A stretch of 35,039 nucleotides of DNA from Actinomycetota bacterium (GCA_947463725.1 CANHRM010000010.1:1-35039); one strand, 5' to 3'; positions 26,793-35,039 are shown, counted from the stretch's first letter. Numbers and translations: made by a program. The notes: a model not told the origin generated them from the sequence alone.

Positions 26793-28757
26793 ATGCGAAT
26801 AAAAGGGACTTTTTGTAGAGGGATAGTTTTAGCTCTTGTTATCTCTCTACTCCCTTCCTTTGCCTTCTCGGCGACAAAGATAGTTCCAGGCAGTACATGT
26901 AAGACCTTTAAACAAAAAATCGTTTATCAAAACAAGACCTATACGTGTGTTAAGTCAGGAAAGAAACTTATTTGGGATAAAGGCGCATTGATAGTTAAGG
27001 CAACTCCGACTCCAATGCCTTCATCGACTCCAACTCCAACTCCGACTCCAACTCCAACCCCAACTCCAACTCCAACTCCAACTCCAACTCCAACCCCCGA
27101 ACCTTTACCAATGCTTTCGCTAACGCCAACTCTTGAATATCAAAATAAAGCTTGCTCAAAAGATGGCGAAACGTTAACCGAAAGTAAGATTTTTTACAGG
27201 TGCGAAAAGCGGTCAGACACGGGATTGCTTCTTTGGAATGCGCCTAACGAAATCAGCGTGCCAACATCTTCATCTCCAACTCCTTCACCATCAATAGTTT
27301 TTGAGAAAGTTGAAGGCGGCGCTTGTGGAAAAATCGGCGATCAAGCGACACTTTCTGATGGTTATTTAGAGTGCCGCTTCGTTAAGGGCAAATCAATTAA
27401 TACAAGTAAATGGATCAAATTGAGCTCAACTTTACCAAAGTATATAAATCCAGTTAGCGCACAAGACGTTTCTCAGTGCAAGCTAAAGGGAACAAATGAC
27501 GGTAACGCTCTTACTGGATTTGGTATTGATGTCACGCAAGCAGGACATCCAGGGCGATTGCAACCTAGATTCAATCCAGCTGTCGGTCAAAATGATGCGT
27601 TAATCGTTCCTCTTGATTTCCCAAATTACCCAGGGGACAAAAATATAAATGAGATAATTGAATCAAACAAGAAATCTTATCTTGATTGGATTAAATACTT
27701 TTCTTCAGGAAAACTGACAGTAAAGTTAGATTCGATTAATCATTGGATTCGCATGCCAGGAAACGCTGAAACCTACAACTACGTATACTCAGCGGGTGAG
27801 ACCGAAAATAATAAAGCACAATCTGTAAATCAGAGAATTGCGCAGATCTATATCGATGAGATTACAAAAGAAGTTGACTTAACTCAGTATCGTACGATTT
27901 TCATAATTTATCCAACGGGTCAACATGTACTTACGGTCGATCTAGTTCCTAGAATGATTGATTTTAAAATCAAAGAGGGCACGCGCAATATGAGTTTATT
28001 TGCTCTCCCTACAGGCTACCTGGATGGTTCAATTTTGCGATGGAGCTATGACGCAAATTTAGGGACTCCTCTATGGGTTTTTTGGATTCATGAGGTGGGC
28101 CATGATTGGGGTCTATATGGCCATGCCCCTGGAAATGGTTGGTCAATTGGAATTATGACTAACCAAGCTGGAATATCTCAGTCACTAAATGCGTGGGAGA
28201 GATTTCTACTTACTTGGATGCCGGATGAGCTTGTTTACTGTGACACGAAATCAACACTAAAGGATGCAACAGTAAAGTTGAGTGCGCTAGAACGGGCAGA
28301 TGATCAAACAAAGATGATAGCCATTGCTCTGGACGACCACCGTTTATTAGTTGTTGAAGCCCACGGTACCGGTAAATGGTTTTCTAGACGACCAGAGCAA
28401 ACGATTGAACACGGCCAGAGTCTTCAGTACAAGTTTGAGGAAAAAGGTTTTTACTCAGTAATTGCTTACATCGTTGACACGAAGTTCACTACCCCGGACG
28501 TCATACTGGTTAATCCTGATGGCGGAGGTCTTGCGGAAGATAATGGAGTAAATCTTAATCTGCCAAGATATTCGTATCTGCTGAAGGTTGATGGTGGCAT
28601 TGGATCGAATTACTATCCGTTACACCCAGATTCAAGTCCTAAAGTTGACTATGGCGCATATGTTGCGGTGCAGGGTGATGCATTTACGATAGAAGGCGTA
28701 CATATAAAGTTAATTGCTACTGGAGATTATGAAACTATCGAAATTAAGAAGCTTTAG
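26793..28757 (+). CDS. Secreted M6-like metallopeptidase-type protein with C-x15-C modules and Pro-Thr linker
   Basis: This 654-residue exported protein has a signal peptide (basic start, hydrophobic 10-20, likely cut after Ala27 in AFSA). Three short modules follow, each C-x15-C then Trp: Cys36/Cys52/Trp61, Cys121/Cys137/Trp148 and Cys178/Cys194/Trp207. A Thr-Pro linker (about 79-102) separates the first two. The catalytic-like region has HEVGHDWGLYGH with His433, Glu434, His437 and His444, then SLNAWERFLLTWMPDELVYC. This resembles M6-family zincins (HExxH...AWxxxxLGW), although the third ligand is displaced from the classical HExxHxxGxxH spacing. Activity and substrate are unknown. It heads a two-gene unit with the next gene (8-nt gap). 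Arginine is often AGA, unlike the neighbouring core genes, suggesting transfer. Confidence 0.8.
   Translation: MRIKGTFCRGIVLALVISLLPSFAFSATKIVPGSTCKTFKQKIVYQNKTYTCVKSGKKLIWDKGALIVKATPTPMPSSTPTPTPTPTPTPTPTPTPTPTPTPEPLPMLSLTPTLEYQNKACSKDGETLTESKIFYRCEKRSDTGLLLWNAPNEISVPTSSSPTPSPSIVFEKVEGGACGKIGDQATLSDGYLECRFVKGKSINTSKWIKLSSTLPKYINPVSAQDVSQCKLKGTNDGNALTGFGIDVTQAGHPGRLQPRFNPAVGQNDALIVPLDFPNYPGDKNINEIIESNKKSYLDWIKYFSSGKLTVKLDSINHWIRMPGNAETYNYVYSAGETENNKAQSVNQRIAQIYIDEITKEVDLTQYRTIFIIYPTGQHVLTVDLVPRMIDFKIKEGTRNMSLFALPTGYLDGSILRWSYDANLGTPLWVFWIHEVGHDWGLYGHAPGNGWSIGIMTNQAGISQSLNAWERFLLTWMPDELVYCDTKSTLKDATVKLSALERADDQTKMIAIALDDHRLLVVEAHGTGKWFSRRPEQTIEHGQSLQYKFEEKGFYSVIAYIVDTKFTTPDVILVNPDGGGLAEDNGVNLNLPRYSYLLKVDGGIGSNYYPLHPDSSPKVDYGAYVAVQGDAFTIEGVHIKLIATGDYETIEIKKL
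27027..27097 (+). repeat. In-frame ACTCCA hexanucleotide tandem repeat (Thr-Pro linker)
   Basis: About a dozen near-identical ACTCCA units (variants ACTCCG, ACCCCA) encode an uninterrupted Thr-Pro run in the first secreted protein. Gain or loss of a 6-bp unit keeps the frame, so linker length may vary between strains. Confidence 0.85.
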
Positions 28758-28765
28758 GGATTCGA

Positions 28766-30157
28766 ATGAAAAGTATTTTTTCTAGAGGCATAGGTCTCGC
28801 CTTAGTTATTTCTATTTTACCTTCTGTGGCCTTTTCGGCTCAGAAAATTACTCCAGGAACTACTTGTAAAGTTTTAAAGCAGAAAACTATCTATCAAAAC
28901 AAGACTTACACATGTATTAAATCCGGGAAAAAGTTAGTTTGGGACAAAGGCATTTTGATAGTTAAGGCAACGCCTTCACCAACTCCAACGCCTTCACCAA
29001 CTCCAACGCCTTCACCTTCACCAACTCCAACTCCAACGCCTTCACCAACTCCAACAGCCACTTCCTTGCCCGCGGCAATGCCAAAGGATGGAGATTCACC
29101 TCTTCAGTTGACTAACTGCTACACAGGTAATTACTTTTATAAATTAGACAATGGGGTACTAGAGAGGTCATTTTTCGAGAATAAGTCATTCACCGCAACA
29201 GATACTCGACCCAATTCAGAATTCGATCCGATTCGACTTAAGGCATATCAAACTATTAGGAGCCATGTTTCATCAACGAGCACCTTGCCAACAGTCGATT
29301 TTCATATTTCGACTAACTTCCCAAAGGTTAAACTTGCTTACTCAAAAGATCAATTAGCATCGACGCTTCAGTATTGGAGTGATTTTATTCCAGCAGGAAG
29401 TCACTTCCAGGCTACTTTTATAACAGAGAAAGATTCGGCTTTAATTTCGGCTGATGATATTTCGAGACCAGATGATGCTCAGTGGATTATTGATACATTT
29501 TTAGACTCCAATCAAGCCGGTTATTTAAATTGTGGCTGGAGATATGGAGTTTCTGGCTCTCATATTTTGGGTCGAGCAAGTAAGAACGTTGGGCAAATTG
29601 GTTACTGGATGATTTCACCAACGCTACATGGTGATCGATACTGGGATCCAACTTATCTAACTCATGAAGTAACGCATGGAATTCAAGACATCATCTGGAC
29701 CAAGAACGATATTTCACCTATGGAACAAGCAGGAGCTCCGTATTTCTTAATTGAAGGAGGGGGATATCTCTTCGGGATTGGGTTATCGCTGACCAATATT
29801 GGCTGGTACCAAGATGACCTTAACCGGAAAATTTATGAGTACTACCAAGGCGGCCCAGACTTAGCGCGCAAGATACCAAAAAGCACCAGAGACATTTTAA
29901 AGATGATAAAGGCTGCAGAAGTAAACGATAATGATGTTGGTCAAACCTGGGCTTACACAATCGGTGCTCAACTTTGGGAATGGGTTATCGCCAACTACGG
30001 CTTTGATGCTTATTGGGACATTGTTAAAGGTTTATCTCATACCCAAAATTATGATGCCACCGTATTGAAAGTTGTTGGAAAATCTAAGGATGATTTATAC
30101 GCAGAAGCTGCTCCTTATATTCTTAAAGGTTTTCAGGCAGCGATAATCAAGAAATAG
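28766..30157 (+). CDS. Secreted gluzincin-like (peptidase MA-type) protein sharing the export module of its neighbour
   Basis: The first 70 or so residues closely repeat those of the upstream protein: signal peptide (cut after Ala25 in AFSA), one C-x15-C...W module (Cys34, Cys50, Trp59) and a Pro-Ser-Thr linker to about residue 96. The rest is unrelated to the upstream protein. It carries HEVTHGIQ (His300, Glu301, His304) and, 26 residues after the second histidine, Glu330 in PYFLIEGGGYLFG. This matches the HExxH...E arrangement of gluzincins, in particular the peptidase-MA pattern with a P-x-W/F-x-x-E-G motif. The protein is 463 residues with no C-terminal anchor. A good AGGGA Shine-Dalgarno lies 5 nt before the ATG. 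Substrate unknown. Confidence 0.8.
   Translation: MKSIFSRGIGLALVISILPSVAFSAQKITPGTTCKVLKQKTIYQNKTYTCIKSGKKLVWDKGILIVKATPSPTPTPSPTPTPSPSPTPTPTPSPTPTATSLPAAMPKDGDSPLQLTNCYTGNYFYKLDNGVLERSFFENKSFTATDTRPNSEFDPIRLKAYQTIRSHVSSTSTLPTVDFHISTNFPKVKLAYSKDQLASTLQYWSDFIPAGSHFQATFITEKDSALISADDISRPDDAQWIIDTFLDSNQAGYLNCGWRYGVSGSHILGRASKNVGQIGYWMISPTLHGDRYWDPTYLTHEVTHGIQDIIWTKNDISPMEQAGAPYFLIEGGGYLFGIGLSLTNIGWYQDDLNRKIYEYYQGGPDLARKIPKSTRDILKMIKAAEVNDNDVGQTWAYTIGAQLWEWVIANYGFDAYWDIVKGLSHTQNYDATVLKVVGKSKDDLYAEAAPYILKGFQAAIIKK
28970..29053 (+). repeat. In-frame 18-bp tandem repeat (Pro-Ser-Thr linker)
   Basis: The unit ACGCCTTCACCAACTCCA recurs four times, with one copy expanded by extra TTCACC and ACTCCA pieces. 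It encodes a Thr-Pro-Ser-Pro linker directly after the shared N-terminal module. The unit differs from the pure hexamer array in the upstream gene, so the two linkers diverged or expanded separately. Confidence 0.85.
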
Positions 30158-30209
30158 AATTGTGACCTCCCCAAATTCATCGAAGTTATTCTCTTAGCGA
30201 AATCTCACA

Positions 30210-30221
30210 TAGAATATCTAT
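30210..30221 (+). promoter_or_regulatory. Leaderless-type -10 element for hemW
   Basis: TAGAAT (30210-30215, five of six to TATAAT) ends 6 nt (ATCTAT) before the hemW ATG. It is identical to the hexamer before the SIMPL gene and has the same spacing. No Shine-Dalgarno is present. Confidence 0.55.
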
Positions 30222-31343
30222 ATGCCGCTTTCGTTTTACGTTCATATCCCGTACTGCGTAAAACGCTGTGGTTACTGCGACTTCAATACCTATACGCCTT
30301 CCGAGCTACAAGATGGTGCCACATTAGAAATCGTTTCAAATGACTATATCGATGCGGTTTTGCGAGAGTTAGAGAGTGCTCCTACTTCAACAGTTCCAAC
30401 CATCTTTTTTGGTGGCGGAACACCTTCACTTTTGCCACCTGCTGACTTAGGGCGAGTAATTGCAGCAATTCGCAAGCGTTTTGATTTAGCTCCTGATGCC
30501 GAAATAACACTGGAGGCAAACCCAGATTCTGTGACTGCTGAGAAGTTGGCTGAATATCTAACTGTTGGTTTCAATCGAATTTCATTCGGTATGCAATCAG
30601 CTAAGCCACATGTATTGGCAGCTCTTGATCGCACGCATAATCCAGAGAACGTTGCTAAAGCTGTGAGTATGGCTAGGGCAGCGGGGTTTGAATCAATCAG
30701 CGTTGATTTAATTTATGGAACTCCAGGTGAATCATTAGATGATTGGCGCGAGACTATTGAGGCAGCACTTGCGCTAGATATCGACCACATAAGTGCCTAT
30801 GCGCTAATTGTTGAAACGGGCACAAAGCTTGCCGCACAGATTAAACGAGGTGATTTAACGATGCCAGATGATGACTTGATGGCTGATATGTATTTGTTAG
30901 TTGATCAACTTTGCGAAAACGCTGGTTTGAGTTGGTATGAGTTAAGTAATTGGTCTAAGCCTGGCAAAGAATGTTTACACAACATTGCTTACTGGAAGAG
31001 TGCTAATTGGTGGGGGCTTGGGCCAGGAGCTCATTCGCATTTAAATGGCGAGCGTTGGTGGAATGTGAAACATCCAACCGCCTATAAAACAAAGTTATTT
31101 GCAGGTGAATCACCAGTTCAAGATCGCGAAACCATGAATGCATCGCAGTTGCGAGATGAAGAAATTATGTTGGCTATTCGAATGCGCGAAGGTTTAAGTT
31201 TTGAGATGTTAAAACCTCATGAATTAGAGCGACTTGCTAGCTACCGCGAAGAGGGTTATCTAGATACCTCGAGTGATCGCATCAAATTAACGCCAACGGG
31301 TCGGTTGATTGCTGATCGAATCGTGCGCGAAATCGTTATGTAG
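30222..31343 (+). CDS. hemW: HemW-type radical SAM protein (heme chaperone)
   Basis: This 373-residue protein is related to oxygen-independent coproporphyrinogen dehydrogenase. HemW is now regarded as a heme-binding chaperone. The iron-sulfur motif CVKRCGYC (Cys12, Cys16, Cys19) follows YVHIPY. GGGTPSLL, EANPDSVTAEKL, RISFGMQS and the GTPGESLDDW segment are typical, and the C-terminal HemN domain includes the SNWSKPGKECLHN region. The short N-terminus that starts just before YVHIPYC distinguishes HemW from true HemN. In this lineage hemW would be expected next to or near lepA. Confidence 0.93.
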   Translation: MPLSFYVHIPYCVKRCGYCDFNTYTPSELQDGATLEIVSNDYIDAVLRELESAPTSTVPTIFFGGGTPSLLPPADLGRVIAAIRKRFDLAPDAEITLEANPDSVTAEKLAEYLTVGFNRISFGMQSAKPHVLAALDRTHNPENVAKAVSMARAAGFESISVDLIYGTPGESLDDWRETIEAALALDIDHISAYALIVETGTKLAAQIKRGDLTMPDDDLMADMYLLVDQLCENAGLSWYELSNWSKPGKECLHNIAYWKSANWWGLGPGAHSHLNGERWWNVKHPTAYKTKLFAGESPVQDRETMNASQLRDEEIMLAIRMREGLSFEMLKPHELERLASYREEGYLDTSSDRIKLTPTGRLIADRIVREIVM

Positions 31344-31358
31344 TACCTTTTACCCACT

Positions 31359-31697
31359 ATGGAAACCACAAAAGTCGTCCTTCTCTCGTTCTTAGCCCTG
31401 ATTTTCCTTATCTCTGGCCTCTCAAAAGCCAGCGGTAACGAGAAGGGTTTAAGCGGAACTCGCGATGTGAATGTGCATGATTGGCTGGCCCGCGTGACTG
31501 GCGTATTTGAGGCAGCTGCTGCCCTTGGCTTGGTACTAGCTTTGAAGTGGAGCGCTTTTGCGTATCCGGCGCTAATTTCACTTTGGTGCATTATGGCTGG
31601 CGCGATTTTCTTCCACTTCCGCGCGGATAAAGCTAAGACTGCGTTTCCTGCTTTCTTCTTGTTAACTTTGATTTCGATTACCTTAGCAATTATCTAA
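31359..31697 (+). CDS. DoxX-like small membrane protein
   Basis: This 112-residue, mostly hydrophobic protein has about four predicted membrane segments (around 5-21, 46-62, 66-84 and 94-111). The first helix with LIFLISGLSKASG and the later VTGVFEAAAALGL motif fit DoxX/DoxD-like families. The function of such proteins is poorly defined. It lies 15 nt after hemW and 16 nt before hrcA, without a recognisable Shine-Dalgarno, so it is probably part of the same transcript. Confidence 0.75.
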   Translation: METTKVVLLSFLALIFLISGLSKASGNEKGLSGTRDVNVHDWLARVTGVFEAAAALGLVLALKWSAFAYPALISLWCIMAGAIFFHFRADKAKTAFPAFFLLTLISITLAII

Positions 31698-31713
31698 CTA
31701 GAAACTTTTCCTT

Positions 31714-32727
31714 ATGTCTAACCGCCGACTCGAAATTTTGCGAGCAATTGTCGATGAATATGTTGCAACGCAAGAGCCAGTTGGCTCAAAGGCAATTGCT
31801 GATCGACATGGTTTAGGTATTTCGCCAGCAACAATTCGTAACGAAATGGCAGTACTTGAAGAAGAAGGCTTAATAGCCCAACCACATACCAGTGCGGGTC
31901 GCATTCCGACAGATTCTGGTTATCGCTTATTCGTAGATCGCATTGAAACCGTAAAGCCACTTTCATCTGCTGAACGTCGCGCGATTGAAACTTTTCTTGA
32001 GGGCGCTCTGGATTTGGATGATGTGGTTATGCGCACGGTGAGATTGCTGGCCGATGTGACTAAGCAGGTAGCGGTAGTTCAATATCCATCAATGATCAAA
32101 TCTAAAGTTCGCCACGTTGAGTTGGTTTCGCTAACAACTACACGCCTTATAATGATTTTGATTACCGATTCAGGTCGAGTTGAACAACGAGTGATCGAAC
32201 TAAGCAATGACGTGAATGATATTTTCATCGCTAGTTTGCGAAATCAGATCAACAATGCACTTGCTGGATATCGACTACCTGAAGTTGCTGATCGCATTAC
32301 TGGCATCATGGATATTTATTCGGCTCATGAACGCAAAGATGTGGCGCTGCTGATTTCAGCTTTGCTGGAAATGTCGATGGAACGCCCAGAAGAGAAGATT
32401 GTGTTAGCCGGAACCTCGAATTTGGCTCGTTTTAGCGAGGATTTCTCAACTCAGATTCATCCAGTTTTGGAAGCCCTCGAAGAGCAAGTGGTTCTATTGC
32501 GCCTACTTGGCGATGCTAACGAGAATGTAAAAGTGCGCATTGGGCACGAACAGCAAGTGGCAAATTTGCAGCAAACCAGTTTGGTAACTGTTGGCTATGG
32601 CATAGATAATTCGCCATTGGGAGCCCTTGGAATTTTGGGTCCAACTCGCATGGATTACGCAAGTTCAATGGCAACAGTTGGCGCTGTTGCCAGATACATC
32701 AGTCGATATTTAACAGAAGGTGCATAA
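31714..32727 (+). CDS. hrcA: Heat-inducible transcription repressor HrcA
   Basis: HrcA represses chaperone genes by binding CIRCE operators. The 337-residue protein has an N-terminal winged helix (RRLEILRAIVDEYVATQEPVGSKAI split across 3-27, then GISPATIRNEMAVLEEEG), a central GAF-like domain and the late IGHEQQ and VTVGYG motifs. No CIRCE inverted repeat (TTAGCACTC-N9-GAGTGCTAA) is visible upstream, so this copy does not appear to control itself through one. It is immediately followed by dnaJ, as in other actinobacteria. Confidence 0.95.
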   Translation: MSNRRLEILRAIVDEYVATQEPVGSKAIADRHGLGISPATIRNEMAVLEEEGLIAQPHTSAGRIPTDSGYRLFVDRIETVKPLSSAERRAIETFLEGALDLDDVVMRTVRLLADVTKQVAVVQYPSMIKSKVRHVELVSLTTTRLIMILITDSGRVEQRVIELSNDVNDIFIASLRNQINNALAGYRLPEVADRITGIMDIYSAHERKDVALLISALLEMSMERPEEKIVLAGTSNLARFSEDFSTQIHPVLEALEEQVVLLRLLGDANENVKVRIGHEQQVANLQQTSLVTVGYGIDNSPLGALGILGPTRMDYASSMATVGAVARYISRYLTEGA

Positions 32728-33840
32728 GTGGCAGATCATTACGAAGCGTTGGGTGTATCGCGCGATGCATCTGGCGATGAAATAAAGAAGGCTTATCGCA
32801 AACTTGCTCGTGAATTACATCCCGATGTGAATCCAGATCCAGCGATTCAAGAAAAATTCAAAGAAGTTACTGCTGCCTATGACACTTTGAGCGATCCGCA
32901 AAAGCGTCAGCAATATGACATGGGCGGAAGCAACATGGGTGGCTTCGGTGGCTTCGGTAATACCGGCGGCTTTAGCGACATCATGGATGCTTTCTTCGGT
33001 GGTGGCACAGCTAATCGTGGACCACGACCAAGAATGCGCGCAGGCCAAGATGCACTTATTCGCATCGAGGTAGATTTAAACGAAGCTTGTTTTGGTACTG
33101 AGCGAACAATTACGTTGGAAAGCGCTGTAGTTTGCACGAAGTGCACTGGTAGCGGTTGTGCTGATAATTCAACACCGCAAACATGTCCGATCTGTAAAGG
33201 CCGTGGTGAAACACAGCAAGTAACGCGATCTTTTATTGGCCAAGTAATGACATCACGTCCTTGCAACAATTGCGGGGGATACGGTTCAACAATTCCTAAT
33301 CCTTGCCGCGAATGTTCAGGCGATGGTCGTGTGCGCGCTCGTCAAACAATAGATATTAAAGTTCCAGCCGGAGTTGAAACGGGAAACCGAATTCAAATGT
33401 CTGGCCGCGGTGAAGTTGGCGCAGGCGGCGGCCCAGCTGGTGATTTATATGTAGAAATCGTGGAAACTGCGCATGAAACCTTGATGCGCGAAGGCGATAA
33501 TTTGCACTTGGCCCTCGCTGTTTCAATGGCAGCGGCGACGCTCGGAACTAGGGTAAAAATTGAAACTCTAGATGGCCCAATTGATGTGGAAGTTAAAGCC
33601 GGTACTCAAAGTGGCGCCACTATTACGGTTAAGGGCAAGGGCATGACTCACTTACGTCGAGGCACTCGTGGCGACCTGATTGTCCATGTAGAAGTAAAGA
33701 TCCCTACTAAATTGAATAAGGCCGAAGAAGAGTTGATGCGAAAGTTTGCCGAATTACGCGGTGAAAAAGCGGGCGAAGTTGAGATCAAAGATCACGACCA
33801 AAGTTTCTTCCATAAACTTCGTGGCGCTTTCGGTCGCTAA
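32728..33840 (+). CDS. dnaJ: Chaperone protein DnaJ
   Basis: This 370-residue DnaK co-chaperone has the J domain with HPD at 31-33, a Gly/Phe-rich linker (about 67-95) and four zinc-binding repeats: [24 protein letters not shown] and CRECSGDG (about 135-205). Substrate-binding beta domains follow. By its partner hrcA it corresponds to the actinobacterial DnaJ2 rather than the copy in dnaK-grpE-dnaJ. It starts at GTG, directly after the hrcA TAA, with AGAAGG 7 nt upstream. Confidence 0.95.
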   Translation: MADHYEALGVSRDASGDEIKKAYRKLARELHPDVNPDPAIQEKFKEVTAAYDTLSDPQKRQQYDMGGSNMGGFGGFGNTGGFSDIMDAFFGGGTANRGPRPRMRAGQDALIRIEVDLNEACFGTERTITLESAVVCTKCTGSGCADNSTPQTCPICKGRGETQQVTRSFIGQVMTSRPCNNCGGYGSTIPNPCRECSGDGRVRARQTIDIKVPAGVETGNRIQMSGRGEVGAGGGPAGDLYVEIVETAHETLMREGDNLHLALAVSMAAATLGTRVKIETLDGPIDVEVKAGTQSGATITVKGKGMTHLRRGTRGDLIVHVEVKIPTKLNKAEEELMRKFAELRGEKAGEVEIKDHDQSFFHKLRGAFGR

Positions 33841-34560
33841 ATGTTGACTCTATTTTTTGTACCAGATCTGCCAATTCAAGTTGGCGCAAGTTATTCATTT
33901 AATTCCGAAGATGCTAACCATGCAATTAAGGTCCTGCGCATTGAAGTGGACGAAATTTTCCGAGTCTCTGATGGCAATGGCGGTTGGGCAAATGTTCAGG
34001 TAAATGAAGTAACTAAGCGCTCACTTGAGACTACTGTTTTAGAAGTTGGTCGCCAAGAACCGCTAGAAATTAAATTTACAGTTGTGCAAGCACTACCTAA
34101 AAGCGATCGCGCTAAAGAAGCAGTTGAACTGCTAACTGAAGCTGGCGCAGATCTAATTGTGCCTTGGCTGGCCAATCGCTCGATTAGTCGTACCGAAGTA
34201 ATTAGTAAATTTGCCACAACTGCGCGCGAAGCTAGTAAGCAATCACGCCGATTATTTATTCCGCAGTTGCATGAAACTGTAAAAGAGAAAGGCGTGATTG
34301 AATTAATTAAAAGCGCTGATCTGGCACTGGTATTTCATGAAAGTGCGCAAGTAAAGCTAAGTGAAATCATTACGCCTCAAACAAAAGCGAAAAATGTAGT
34401 TATTGTGATCGGCCCCGAAGGTGGCATAACTGAAGAAGAACTTGCTACTTTCGCGGCAGCTGGCGCACATGTTGCCGGCCTGGGCAGACCTATATTGCGC
34501 TCGGCACACGCTGGGTTAGCAGCACTTAGCGCCGTTAATTCATTGCTGAAAGTCTTCTAA
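33841..34560 (+). CDS. rsmE: 16S rRNA (uracil-1498-N3)-methyltransferase
   Basis: RsmE methylates U1498 of 16S rRNA. The 239-residue SPOUT enzyme has an N-terminal PUA-like domain (HAIKVLRIEVDEIFRVSDGNG) and the knotted C-terminal domain with the cofactor motifs VIVIGPEGGITEEE and LGRPILRSAHAG. The last motif departs from the usual ILRTETA. The helix KSDRAKEAVELLTEAGAD is also typical. The ATG directly abuts the dnaJ stop with no gap and no Shine-Dalgarno, pointing to reinitiation. Confidence 0.92.
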   Translation: MLTLFFVPDLPIQVGASYSFNSEDANHAIKVLRIEVDEIFRVSDGNGGWANVQVNEVTKRSLETTVLEVGRQEPLEIKFTVVQALPKSDRAKEAVELLTEAGADLIVPWLANRSISRTEVISKFATTAREASKQSRRLFIPQLHETVKEKGVIELIKSADLALVFHESAQVKLSEIITPQTKAKNVVIVIGPEGGITEEELATFAAAGAHVAGLGRPILRSAHAGLAALSAVNSLLKVF

Positions 34561-34571
34561 ACTAATTAACT

Positions 34572-34907
34572 ATGAGCTGCCTATTCTGCAAAATCATCGC
34601 TGGTGAAATTCCGGCTGATATTAAGTTTCAAGATGAACAAGTAATCGCTTTTGCTGACATTAATCCGCAGGCCCCAGTTCATTTCCTGATTGTTCCCAAA
34701 TTACATGTCGAAAATGCTGCCGAGCTAGCTGCTAAGTCACCAACTGCATTAAGCGCAGTATTTGCAGCTGCAGATCAATTGGCAAAGGCTGAAGGTTTAA
34801 CTGGCTATCGCACCGTCTTTAATACTGGTGCCGACGCTGGGCAAAGTGTTTTTCACGCTCACTTACATCTTTTAGGTGGGCGTGGTCTGGCTTGGCCGCC
34901 AGGTTAA
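34572..34907 (+). CDS. HIT family protein (HINT-like hydrolase)
   Basis: This 111-residue protein has the histidine-triad motif HAHLH at 95-99 followed by LLGGR, and the N-terminal CLFCKIIAGEIPAD of the HINT branch. Such enzymes hydrolyse purine nucleoside phosphoramidates, and the physiological substrate is usually unclear. The gene begins 11 nt after rsmE and precedes phoH, a conserved order in actinobacteria. Confidence 0.94.
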   Translation: MSCLFCKIIAGEIPADIKFQDEQVIAFADINPQAPVHFLIVPKLHVENAAELAAKSPTALSAVFAAADQLAKAEGLTGYRTVFNTGADAGQSVFHAHLHLLGGRGLAWPPG

Positions 34908-34917
34908 AGATAGCCTT
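34906..34917 (+). promoter_or_regulatory. Leaderless-type -10 element for phoH
   Basis: AAAGAT (34906-34911) ends 6 nt (AGCCTT) before the ATG at 34918. It overlaps the HIT stop region and shares AAGATAGCC with the glgX start region. Confidence 0.35.
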
Positions 34918-35039
34918 ATGCCACACATGGAGAGAACCTTAATTACGATTCCGCCCGCAATTCCAATGGTTGCGTTGGTCGGAGCAAATGATGCAAACAT
35001 GCTCGCTGTTGAAGCGGCATTTCCTTCAGTAAATATCAC
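34918..35039 (+). CDS. phoH: PhoH family ATPase, 5' part only
   Basis: An open frame from ATG 34918 runs off the right edge after about 40 codons. Its translation (MERTLITIPPAIPMVALVGANDANM, shown here in pieces: ERTLITIPP, MVALVGAND, AAFPSVNI) matches the N-terminal part of PhoH-like ATPases before the Walker motifs. The rsmE-HIT-phoH order supports it. The next ATG, three codons in, is an alternative start, but the -10 spacing favours 34918. Confidence 0.7.
   Translation, partial: MPHMERTLITIPPAIPMVALVGANDANMLAVEAAFPSVNI

Noticed and set aside
27027-27097. Short tandem repeats that might suggest a CRISPR or non-coding satellite
   Set aside because: There are no spacers, the units are 6 bp and in frame, and they encode a Thr-Pro linker.
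31681-31713. Search for a CIRCE operator upstream of hrcA
   Set aside because: No TTAGCACTC/GAGTGCTAA inverted repeat is present; only a short TTAGCA fragment occurs by chance.

Overview
The window reads as a gene-dense stretch of core chromosome from a small-genome, moderate-to-low-GC actinobacterium. Gene content and order are typically actinobacterial: a DUF3145 gene, a fatty acid synthesis block ending in an AccD6-like carboxyltransferase, nadD-rsfS-histidine phosphatase, and hrcA-dnaJ-rsmE-HIT-phoH. Short intergenic gaps, AT-leaning codons and many apparently leaderless genes would fit a freshwater planktonic group such as Nanopelagicales (acI). That placement is inference; no 16S rRNA gene is present.

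Layout. 278-1585 (+): DUF3145 and a SIMPL-domain protein. 1597-6512 (-): fabD-fabH-acpP-fabF-accD, a nearly complete malonyl-CoA entry, initiation and elongation set for type II fatty acid synthesis. 6542-8617 (-): the glycogen debranching enzyme glgX. 8718-9176 (-): an orphan half-sized GT4-like protein. 9313-15301 (+): etfB-etfA, a cysteine desulfurase with mnmA (sulfur transfer to tRNA), and ligA. 15314-17023 (+): an unlisted 39-residue membrane peptide, nadD, rsfS and a histidine phosphatase. 17055-17127: tRNA-Ala(GGC), with an SDR gene starting one base after it. 18081-24462: leuS, comEA, comEC, holA. 24557-26737: rpsT, lepA. 26793-30157: two tandem genes for secreted, zinc-site-bearing proteins that share a duplicated export module and Pro-Thr linker. 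30222-35039: hemW, a DoxX-like gene, hrcA, dnaJ, rsmE, a HIT gene and the start of phoH.

Three things stand out. First, ten start codons lie exactly 6 nt, and two more 7 nt, after a hexamer with A at position 2 and T at position 6 (-10-like, TAnnnT). This implies transcription starting at the start codon. Second, the secreted pair at 26793-30157 interrupts a core-gene neighbourhood, uses many AGA arginine codons, and combines a repeated C-x15-C...W module with two different HExxH protease-like domains. Third, comEC is open in frame 59 codons upstream of its first ATG, with no ATG, GTG or TTG there; the likely start is an ATT overlapping the comEA stop.
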